From: PVC group bacterium | Lineage (GTDB): Bacteria > Verrucomicrobiota > Kiritimatiellia > SS1-B-03-39 > UBA6053 | NCBI GenBank assembly: GCA_003565815.1 | Contig: PXAS01000022.1 | Location: 1 to 6,521 of the forward strand | Length of the DNA stretch: 6,521 nucleotides | Direction: 5' to 3' | Shown here: positions 1-5,554 of the stretch, in pieces | Numbering within the stretch: position 1 is the first letter of the stretch | How the letters are laid out: the number at the start of each line of letters is the position of its first letter | The notes under the pieces: model-generated | Databases searched by the model: none | Told to the model about the DNA's origin: nothing | Seen by the model: only the letters and a program-made list of their open reading frames with translations | Position numbers and translations under genes: made by a program

Positions 1-53
1 GAACATCGAACGTCCAACTTCGAACGTTGAACGTAGGCAGGGGCGAAGGGGGG
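1..53. repeat. GAACRTY heptad array, copy 1, with G-rich tail
   Basis: Five 7-base units in tandem occupy positions 1-35 (gaacatc, gaacgtc, caacttc, gaacgtt, gaacgta). They are followed by ggcaggggcg and a run of G. The block recurs at 144-210. The first base of the window is already inside the array, so it probably extends further left. No credible coding frame crosses it. Heptad repeats of this type are, from memory, frequent between genes in Verrucomicrobiota-like genomes; their function is unknown to me. Confidence 0.85.
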
Positions 54-58
54 ACCCT

Positions 59-94
59 GAACTTTGTCTTAAGCTTTGTCTCGAACTTTGTCCC
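59..94. repeat. 12-base tandem repeat around CTTTGTC
   Basis: Three units with a 12-base period start at 59, 71 and 83: gaactttgtctt, aagctttgtctc and gaactttgtccc. A diverged echo lies at 216-233, where ctttgtc and gaacttt recur after the second heptad array. The order heptad array, G-rich tail, CTTTGTC block therefore appears twice, which suggests duplication of a composite unit of about 150 bases. Confidence 0.75.
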
Positions 95-143
95 CGAAGA
101 CCATCGCTTTTCGTATTTTCGATTATTGAATGTTGAAAAAAGT

Positions 144-210
144 GAACGTTGAACATCGAACGTCCAACTTCGAACGTTGAACGTTGAACGTAGGCAGGGG
201 CGCAGGGGGG
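144..210. repeat. GAACRTY heptad array, copy 2, with G-rich tail
   Basis: Seven tandem 7-base units occupy 144-192, followed by ggcaggggcg and a G run. Positions 151-180 are identical to positions 1-30. After that, copy 2 has exactly one extra heptad (gaacgtt) compared with copy 1, and the tails then match again apart from one base. A difference of one whole unit is what replication slippage in a tandem array would produce. Confidence 0.85.
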
Positions 211-265
211 CATTTGCCTTTGTCCCGAACTTTCGCGTGAAAGAAATATATTTCCAGACCTCAAA

Positions 266-680
266 TTATTGGACATTTTGACGTAGTTTGATCGCAAGTT
301 CAATTGCGTCTTTTGATTTGACCAGCCTGACATCCCGATACGGGTTATTTTCATTTTCGAGCGAGAGTTCAGCTAAAAAACCGGCATAGACCTTGCGTAG
401 TTTTCGTCCCGATGACATGAACCCCGGATGCATCGGCAATGAGGAGGTTTCTATCCTTTCAATCAGGGTTCCGGGGACTCCGCGAAAAATCACGCAACAG
501 CATATGATCGTCCCGCAGATTGTCATAATGGCCCCGAAATTGACGCAGTCACAGATAAAATATTTCCCGGGCTATCATTATTACCGTGTCGTAAAACTCT
601 TTGGTGGTACAACTCGTGAGTTGGTTCATCCCGAAATGGCCTATTTCATATTTGAAGTCGTTTGTGGCCCAAGTCAACAT
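266..680 (-). pseudogene. Degenerate coding region downstream of the 247-residue protein
   Basis: I do not recognise this product. An ATG at 680 lies 7 bases after the stop of the preceding minus-strand gene and follows an AAGGA placed very close to it. It opens a frame of 43 codons beginning MLTWATNDFKYEIGHFG, which ends at TGA (549-551). The same frame then stays open for 29 protein-like codons (LRQFRGHYDN...) to a second TGA at 459-461. A different frame, open from 571 and with an ATG at 526, carries a natural-looking C-terminus (SSGRKLRKVYAGFLAEL...) to the TAA at 266-268. The simplest reading is one former gene of about 135 codons broken by a nonsense codon and a frameshift near 460-475. 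TGA is a real stop here because dndB and dndC end with it. Alternatives are an intact 43-residue protein plus a separate 86-residue one (526-266), or non-coding DNA. Confidence 0.45.
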
Positions 681-687
681 GTCCTTG

Positions 688-1431
688 TTAGATCATAAGG
701 TCGTCATCAAGGATAACAGGAGGATCGTCCGTTTTACCCTTTTTGAGCGCGATTTGCACCTGATCATGGGGCAGCCCCACAAGATCGGAAACCAACCTCA
801 TGAACTGGGTCATTTGTTTTGCGGATAGATTGGCTTCCACATAAACGTTCTCCTTCAACTTCACCCCCTGCCTGACGTCCATTGGATCACGGCACAACAA
901 GGGGTTGCCCCTGCGGCTGATCAACGCGGGATGATCAACCAGCTCATCCGTTTTCTTCGGAAAAACACGATCAATTTCCTGGAAAAACGCGACGAAAACC
1001 CCTTTCCAGGTCTTCACATATATTTCCTTACGGTTTAGAACAGAAATCGAAACGGGTTTTTGGTGTGTGAAATTCTCGTCCAGACCATAAAATTCCCGTG
1101 ACGGGTCTGGAGGAGTCGCAGGCAAGGTTCGTTTCGCTTTCTTTTTAGGTTTGCACCCCACGGTAGAGGCACCCGAGGGCCCATTTGGGGGTGATTTCAG
1201 TAGGTCTTTCTCAACAAGACTTTCGTACGATTTTTTAACAGAGTCCAGTTGCTGAAGGGCCATATCCAGCGATTTTATCTGTTCATGGAAGTTTTGTATG
1301 AAATCAACCCCCTCTTTCAACGCAAGCAAGTTTGTGTGGTCAATTCTCGACCAAATGTCCTCCGAAATTTCAAGGAGTGAATCCTTTAAACCTTTCATTT
1401 CATGTAATGTTATATCCAAGGTTTTCATCAT
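688..1431 (-). CDS. Uncharacterised protein co-oriented with dndA, helical N-terminus and basic linker
   Basis: I cannot name this 247-residue protein. It begins 32 bases after the dndA stop on the same strand, so co-transcription is likely. The frame is open up to 1530, inside dndA. I chose ATG 1431, or its neighbour 1428, because AAAGG lies just upstream and the extension would overlap dndA. Residues 10-75 look helical and coiled-coil-like (EMKGLKDSLLEISEDIW...). Residues 80-112 form a proline-, glycine- and lysine-rich linker with a basic patch, KPKKKAKR, at 94-101. Residues 115-232 form a second domain containing KPVSISVLNRKEIYVKTWKG and VYVEANLSAKQM. This half recalls, from memory only, a C-terminal module of proteins in restriction or defence islands; I cannot confirm that. 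The tail is acidic (DDPPVILDDDLMI). No signal peptide or membrane segment is seen. A role in phosphorothioation is inferred from position alone. Confidence 0.75.
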   Translation of the reverse strand: MMKTLDITLHEMKGLKDSLLEISEDIWSRIDHTNLLALKEGVDFIQNFHEQIKSLDMALQQLDSVKKSYESLVEKDLLKSPPNGPSGASTVGCKPKKKAKRTLPATPPDPSREFYGLDENFTHQKPVSISVLNRKEIYVKTWKGVFVAFFQEIDRVFPKKTDELVDHPALISRRGNPLLCRDPMDVRQGVKLKENVYVEANLSAKQMTQFMRLVSDLVGLPHDQVQIALKKGKTDDPPVILDDDLMI

Positions 1432-1435
1432 ATTA

Positions 1436-1440
1436 CCTTT
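1436..1440 (-). promoter_or_regulatory. Ribosome binding site of the 247-residue protein
   Basis: On the minus strand, AAAGG lies 4 bases before the ATG at 1431 and 7 bases before the adjacent ATG at 1428. The spacing slightly favours the second ATG, giving 246 residues. Its presence supports an internal start here over the longer frame that begins inside dndA. Confidence 0.55.
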
Positions 1441-1463
1441 GAAAGAAGTTGATTGGAGGAAAA

Positions 1464-2609
1464 TTACCTGAGTGATTGGATTCGAGAAGCCAACCCGACC
1501 CAATCCACGGCGGGACTCAAATGACACCAACTGATGCGTATGGCCTCGTTGGCCTGATCCGGGTCAAAGCCCATTGCCTGGATCACATGACTCGGGGTGT
1601 AGTCGCTGGAGGTGCAGGCGGATCCGTTGGATATGGCCACAAGGTCTTTCAGCGCCACGATCAGGGCTTCGGAATCCAGACCAGGGAAAGCAAGGTTCAG
1701 CACATGGGGCAAGGTGCTTTCCTCACACCCGTGGTACCGGGGCTGGAGCGGGTCCAATGCCATTTTGGCAGACGCACGAATTTCGAGGCAACGCCGTCGG
1801 CGCGCGACATGATCGCGTATGGCCAGCTCGCACGCTTTTCCAAAGGCGGCAATGAGTGGTACGGGCAAGGTTCCAGGCCGAAGGCCCCGTTCCTGCCCCC
1901 CCCCAAAAAGCAGTGGGGTGAGCGGGACACGGTGATACCCACGTTTCCTCACGATCAGCGCACCAATGCCCTTGGGGGCGTACAGCTTGTGCCCGCTGCA
2001 GGAAATCAGGTCGATGCGCGGATTGCGGAGAAGGTCCAGCTCTTTTCCAAACGCCTGGGCGGAGTCGGTATGAAAGTAGACTGGGTGGCCCTTGAGGACT
2101 TCGGCCATTTCCTGGATAGGCTGAATGACACCGGTTTCATTGTTTGCGGCCATCACGGAAACCAACAGCGTGTCCGGTCGCAAAGATGATGTAAGAGCTT
2201 CCACGGAAACCTGGCCATCAGCGTCAGCGTCCAGCCAGGTGACCTCAAATCCCTCTTTTTCCAGCACCTCCACAGGTTCGAGAACGGCCTTGTGCTCTAT
2301 ACGGGTGCTGATGACATGCCGTTTTCCCGACGCGACACCGTGGGCCCGCAGGCCAAGAATCGCCAAATTGTTGCTCTCCGTGGCTCCACTGGTGAAAATC
2401 ACCTCGTCCCGATTCGCGTGAACCACTCCGCCCACAAGGTCGCGGGCCCGCTGAACCGCTTGTTTCACCCGGGAACCGTATTCGTGGGTGCGGCTCCCCT
2501 CATTGCCAAATTCAACCTCCATGTAGTGCCGCATAACATCACATACCTCTGATTCCAAAGGGGTTGTGGCGTTGCAGTCCAAGTAAACAGGATGGGAGGG
2601 GTTCTTCAT
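1464..2609 (-). CDS. dndA: DndA-type cysteine desulfurase
   Basis: This 381-residue protein is a PLP-dependent cysteine desulfurase of the IscS/NifS family. It frees sulfur from L-cysteine as an enzyme-bound persulfide. In Dnd systems that sulfur feeds phosphorothioation and the Fe-S cluster of DndC. Family motifs are in order: YLDCNATTPLE near the N-terminus, SGATESNN (74-81), the PLP-stacking histidine in IEHK (H106), NNETG (156-160), HTDSAQ (180-185), SGHK with the PLP lysine K208, RGLRPGT (241-247), and SACTS with the catalytic Cys332. All key residues are present and the length is normal. The ATG at 2609 puts the conserved start 8 residues in; a TTG at 2639 would add ten residues and is less likely. 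No clear Shine-Dalgarno sequence precedes it. Assignment as DndA rather than a housekeeping IscS rests on its place next to dndBCD. A G9 tract (1896-1904) encodes the GGG of FGGGQE. Confidence 0.93.
   Translation of the reverse strand: MKNPSHPVYLDCNATTPLESEVCDVMRHYMEVEFGNEGSRTHEYGSRVKQAVQRARDLVGGVVHANRDEVIFTSGATESNNLAILGLRAHGVASGKRHVISTRIEHKAVLEPVEVLEKEGFEVTWLDADADGQVSVEALTSSLRPDTLLVSVMAANNETGVIQPIQEMAEVLKGHPVYFHTDSAQAFGKELDLLRNPRIDLISCSGHKLYAPKGIGALIVRKRGYHRVPLTPLLFGGGQERGLRPGTLPVPLIAAFGKACELAIRDHVARRRRCLEIRASAKMALDPLQPRYHGCEESTLPHVLNLAFPGLDSEALIVALKDLVAISNGSACTSSDYTPSHVIQAMGFDPDQANEAIRISWCHLSPAVDWVGLASRIQSLR
1896..1904 (-). repeat. Poly-G tract of nine within dndA
   Basis: Nine G on the coding strand, directly after five T, encode Gly-Gly-Gly in the conserved segment FGGGQERG. 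The residues are expected for the family, but the all-GGG codon choice creates a homopolymer prone to slippage. Gain or loss of one base would frameshift dndA before its catalytic cysteine. Confidence 0.9.
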
Positions 2610-2630
2610 GTATGTTTTTTTAATAAAAGT

Positions 2631-2641
2631 GTTTGCCAAAC
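2631..2641. promoter_or_regulatory. Palindrome GTTTGCCAAAC, candidate operator
   Basis: This is a perfect inverted repeat with 5-base arms and a single central base, lying in the predicted dndA leader just downstream of the predicted transcription start. A related copy, GTTTGTCAACC at 2675-2685 (one arm mismatch), overlaps the dndA -35 box. Including the preceding GT, both share GTGTTTGYCAA. The sites are 44 bases apart, close to four helical turns. A regulator binding both could control both directions; this is inference. Confidence 0.35.
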
Positions 2642-2653
2642 AGAGTAAACTGC

Positions 2654-2683
2654 ATTATGGGGATCTTGTTCCGTGTTTGTCAA
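2654..2683 (-). promoter_or_regulatory. Sigma70-type promoter for dndA
   Basis: Read on the minus strand, TTGACA (2683-2678, a perfect -35) and CATAAT (2659-2654, five of six to TATAAT) are separated by 18 bases. Transcription would start near 2647, leaving a leader of about 38 bases before the dndA ATG at 2609. It should also drive the 247-residue gene behind dndA. Confidence 0.6.
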
Positions 2684-2694
2684 CCTGTTTTTAT
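2666..2694 (+). promoter_or_regulatory. Weak candidate promoter for dndBCD
   Basis: TTGTTC (2666-2671) and TTTTAT (2689-2694) are 17 bases apart, each four of six to consensus. The pair overlaps the dndA promoter on the opposite strand, so the two could compete. It is the best plus-strand candidate I found between 2610 and 2765, but the match is poor. Confidence 0.2.
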
Positions 2695-2765
2695 CAATAG
2701 GAAAGCCAGCGGAAAGACAATCAAAACCACCCAAAATTTTCAAAACCTTCTTATCGTGACGACAG

Positions 2766-3875
2766 ATGGAATCAACCGAACCCACGTTTAATTTTCCGGC
2801 CATCCGGGGGCTACAGGCCCAGCGGGAGTACTACGTATCCATGTGGACTCTACGATTGCTGGCGAAAATCGCAATTTTTGATGAGGACGAAGTCCCGCCC
2901 GAACTCCGGGCCCAGCGCAATTTGAACACGGCGCGAGTCCCGGAGATTGCGAACTACATGTTGGACAACCCCACCGATTATGTGTTCTCGGCGCTTACAG
3001 TCTCCATTGACTCCGAGATTGAGTACAGCAAGGTCGATGAACATGGCAAACTGGGCATGTTGCGGGTACCCATGCACGCTCGCTTTATTGTCAATGACGG
3101 ACAGCACCGCCGCGCGGCCATCAAAACGGCCTTGGAACAACGGCCCGAGCTGGCCCATGAGACCATCGCCGTGGTGTTTTTCCAGGATCTGGGCTTGGCC
3201 CGCTCGCAACAGATGTTCGCCGATTTGAACCGACATGCAATCCGCCCCAGCCGGTCCCTGGGCCTTTTGTACGATCATCGGGACCAAAAAGCAAAACTCG
3301 CAAAGCTGGTGATTCTCGAGTCGACAGTGTTCCGCGACATTGTGGAGCTGGAAAAATCCTCCCTGGCCAAACGGTCCCGAAAACTCTTTACGCTGTCCGC
3401 GTTTTACAACGCTTGCGCCGACCTGGTGCAGGGACTGGCCACCGGCAATCTGGTGGAGGACGCCAAAATTGCCCGCGACTACTGGGAAGCGGTGGCAGAG
3501 CATTTTCCTTCATGGGGGCAAGTGCGCGAAGGGCGGATGCCCGCCAGCGAGGTCCGGGAAGGTTTTATCCATTCCCATGGTATTGCCCTGCAAGCCCTTG
3601 GCAAGGCCGGAAACACCCTCTTGACCCAGCACAAGCGCGATTGGCGCAAACGCCTGGCGGCGCTGGAAAAAATCGACTGGTCCCGAAAAAACACCAAACT
3701 TTGGGAAGGCCGGGCCATGAATCTTGGCGTTCTCCAAAAACGAAACGCAAACATTATGCTGACCGCCAATGTGGTGAAACGCGCCTACGGGCTTTCCCTG
3801 GGCGAGGAGGAGGAAAAGCTGGAAAACAGTTTGCAGAAAAACCAAAAGGCCACGAGACGGAGCCGTACATCATGA
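2766..3875 (+). CDS. dndB: DndB, DGQHR-domain protein of the phosphorothioation cluster
   Basis: This 369-residue protein belongs to the DndB/DGQHR family. DndB has been reported as a negative regulator of dnd transcription that binds the dnd promoter region, and its loss can alter modification levels; it is not required for sulfur insertion. The signature is direct: IVNDGQHRRAAI with DGQHR at 111-115, preceded by a family-like N-terminus RGLQAQREYYVSMW (14-27) and followed by QQMFADLNRHAIRPSRSLGLLYDHRD (148-173). The C-terminal third is helical and ends in an acidic stretch (GEEEEKLE) followed by a basic tail (KATRRSRTS). The ATG at 2766 has no strong Shine-Dalgarno sequence. It is first in the rightward operon and its TGA overlaps the dndC ATG, so the two are translationally coupled. 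It diverges from dndA across 156 bases, where an autoregulatory site would be expected. Confidence 0.92.
   Translation: MESTEPTFNFPAIRGLQAQREYYVSMWTLRLLAKIAIFDEDEVPPELRAQRNLNTARVPEIANYMLDNPTDYVFSALTVSIDSEIEYSKVDEHGKLGMLRVPMHARFIVNDGQHRRAAIKTALEQRPELAHETIAVVFFQDLGLARSQQMFADLNRHAIRPSRSLGLLYDHRDQKAKLAKLVILESTVFRDIVELEKSSLAKRSRKLFTLSAFYNACADLVQGLATGNLVEDAKIARDYWEAVAEHFPSWGQVREGRMPASEVREGFIHSHGIALQALGKAGNTLLTQHKRDWRKRLAALEKIDWSRKNTKLWEGRAMNLGVLQKRNANIMLTANVVKRAYGLSLGEEEEKLENSLQKNQKATRRSRTS
3859..3862 (+). promoter_or_regulatory. Ribosome binding site of dndC
   Basis: GGAG ends 9 bases before the ATG at 3872, within the last codons of dndB. The site, together with the ATGA overlap, fixes the dndC start here even though the frame stays open back to 3413. 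Confidence 0.55.
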
Positions 3876-5554
3876 AAACTACTGAAAAGAAAACCGAACC
3901 CAACTACGCGGAAAACTCAGCCTTTAAGGCAGAGGGCTTTGCCCCGGTCATCGCGGAACTGGAGCAGGAGGTGCAGGATCTGTATACTTCAGATAATGTG
4001 CCTTGGATCATTGGCTACTCCGGGGGCAAAGACTCCACCGCCGTGTTGCAGTTGATCTGGAGCGCCATCGAAAAACTGCCGCCGGAAGACTACAAAAAAC
4101 CCATTCATGTTATTTCCACCGACACCCTGGTGGAAAATCCCATCGTTGCGGCCTGGGTCACCAACTCGCTTGAGGTCATGCGAAAGGTCGCGGAGGAAAA
4201 AGGACTGCCCTTTCAACCGCATCGCCTCACCCCTGCGGTGGAAGACTCCTTTTGGGTCAACCTCATCGGCAAGGGCTACCCCGCGCCCCGGCACAAGTTC
4301 CGTTGGTGCACCGAACGTTTGAAAATTAAGCCCTCCAACACCTTTATCACAAATATTGTAAAACTCGGTGGCGAGGCCATTCTTGTTCTTGGCACCCGAA
4401 AGGCGGAAAGTGCCAGACGCTCGGCCAATATGACGAAGCATGAGAAACTTCGAGTCAAAGACAGGTTAAGTCCAAATTCAAGCCTGCCCGGTGCCAGCGT
4501 GTACACTCCGGTCGAGGCCTGGACCAATGATGATGTCTGGTTTTACCTCATGCAGCGTAAAAATCCCTGGGGGTACAACAACCGGGATTTGCTGGGCATG
4601 TACGCGGGCGCCTCGGCGGATGGAGAATGTCCGTTGGTGGTGGACGACACCACCCCGAGTTGTGGGGATTCCCGCTTTGGCTGCTGGGTTTGCACTCTGG
4701 TGGAGAAAGACCGATCCATGACCGCCATGGTGCAGAACGACGCGGAAATGGAATGGATGCAACCGCTGCTTGAGTTGCGTAATCTGATCGACTTTCGCCA
4801 GGATGGCCAGGCCAAGGATAAACTGACTGGGGAGGTTCGGGATGTGCACACCAAACGCGAGGCTTTTCAATCTCCTGTGGGGCAAGACCTGGGGGAATAC
4901 CTGACGCGGGTCTCCGGCCGGGAGTTGGATGAGCTGGTCCGTGACCGAGATTGGGAGCGTTATCTCCGGGATTTCCGTCGGCTGAACTCTGGAAATGTCC
5001 AGATCATGAACAACGGTTTCCGGGAAATTCGAGGGCCTTATGTCCAGGAGGCTCGGGAATGCTGGTTGCGCGCCCTGCTCACCGCCCAAATGGCGGTGCG
5101 GGAACTTGGGCCAAAAGATGTCGGGAACATCGAATTGATTACCTTTGATGAACTGGAGGAAATCCGAAGGATATGGGTGGTGGACAAGCATGAACTTGAG
5201 GACCGCCTACCAGTCATTTACGAGGAGATCGTCGGAGAACGCTATCCAGGCAAGCCGCTGGATGACAATCTGGTGCTCGGTCATGAGGAAATGAGGGAGT
5301 TGTCGGAGATCTGTGGAGAAAATCCGCTCCATTATCAGCTTACCCGCGATTTGTTGGGCCTTACCATTCAACAACGCAACTCCGCCCGGAGGGCCGGGGT
5401 GTTCGACCAGATCGAAAGCACCCTCAAACGTTCGTTCTACGACAATGAGCAGGACGCGTTGACGCGGGCCCGGGAAATGGCCTCCCAGAAGACCAAAGCC
5501 GCGCGGGTGGCCGAGGGAAGTGATGAACAAGACAATTACGAAGTGAACCCATGA
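3872..5554 (+). CDS. dndC: DndC, PP-loop ATP pyrophosphatase / sulfurtransferase with cysteine cluster
   Basis: This 560-residue protein is the PAPS-reductase-like member of the phosphorothioation machinery. DndC is an Fe-S protein with ATP pyrophosphatase activity, thought to activate the DNA backbone for sulfur transfer. IIGYSGGKDSTAVLQL contains the PP-loop SGGKDS at 50-55. FRWCTERLKI (143-152, Cys146) and LGTRKAESARR (173-183) match the family core. The stretch ECP...PSCGDSRFGCWVC supplies Cys253, Cys264, Cys271 and Cys274, good candidates for the 4Fe-4S ligands. VEAWTNDDVWFYL (214-226) is another family block. The C-terminal half is helical and charged, with LTRDLLGLTIQQRN near 490-503. 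The start at 3872 overlaps the dndB stop (ATGA) and has a GGAG upstream. Its TGA overlaps the dndD ATG in the same way. All core motifs are intact. Confidence 0.95.
   Translation: MKTTEKKTEPNYAENSAFKAEGFAPVIAELEQEVQDLYTSDNVPWIIGYSGGKDSTAVLQLIWSAIEKLPPEDYKKPIHVISTDTLVENPIVAAWVTNSLEVMRKVAEEKGLPFQPHRLTPAVEDSFWVNLIGKGYPAPRHKFRWCTERLKIKPSNTFITNIVKLGGEAILVLGTRKAESARRSANMTKHEKLRVKDRLSPNSSLPGASVYTPVEAWTNDDVWFYLMQRKNPWGYNNRDLLGMYAGASADGECPLVVDDTTPSCGDSRFGCWVCTLVEKDRSMTAMVQNDAEMEWMQPLLELRNLIDFRQDGQAKDKLTGEVRDVHTKREAFQSPVGQDLGEYLTRVSGRELDELVRDRDWERYLRDFRRLNSGNVQIMNNGFREIRGPYVQEARECWLRALLTAQMAVRELGPKDVGNIELITFDELEEIRRIWVVDKHELEDRLPVIYEEIVGERYPGKPLDDNLVLGHEEMRELSEICGENPLHYQLTRDLLGLTIQQRNSARRAGVFDQIESTLKRSFYDNEQDALTRAREMASQKTKAARVAEGSDEQDNYEVNP

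Noticed and set aside
230..243. Small hairpin CTTTC-GCGT-GAAAG
   Set aside because: The stem is only five pairs and has no following T run on either strand, so it does not qualify as a terminator.
393..698. 101-codon plus-strand open frame opposite the degenerate region
   Set aside because: No ribosome binding site or recognisable motif, and the minus strand has better protein-like composition and operon spacing.
1476..2189. 237-codon open frame on the plus strand opposite dndA
   Set aside because: It is antisense to a convincing cysteine desulfurase, and its product shows no recognisable motif; it is a shadow of dndA codon composition.
2606..2803. 65-codon minus-strand frame across the intergenic region
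   Set aside because: It spans the dndA promoter and the start of dndB and shows no motif; it is a chance open frame.
3413..3871. Open upstream extension of the dndC frame inside dndB
   Set aside because: It has no family motifs, overlaps a well-supported dndB in another frame, and the ATG at 3872 has both a GGAG and an ATGA overlap.
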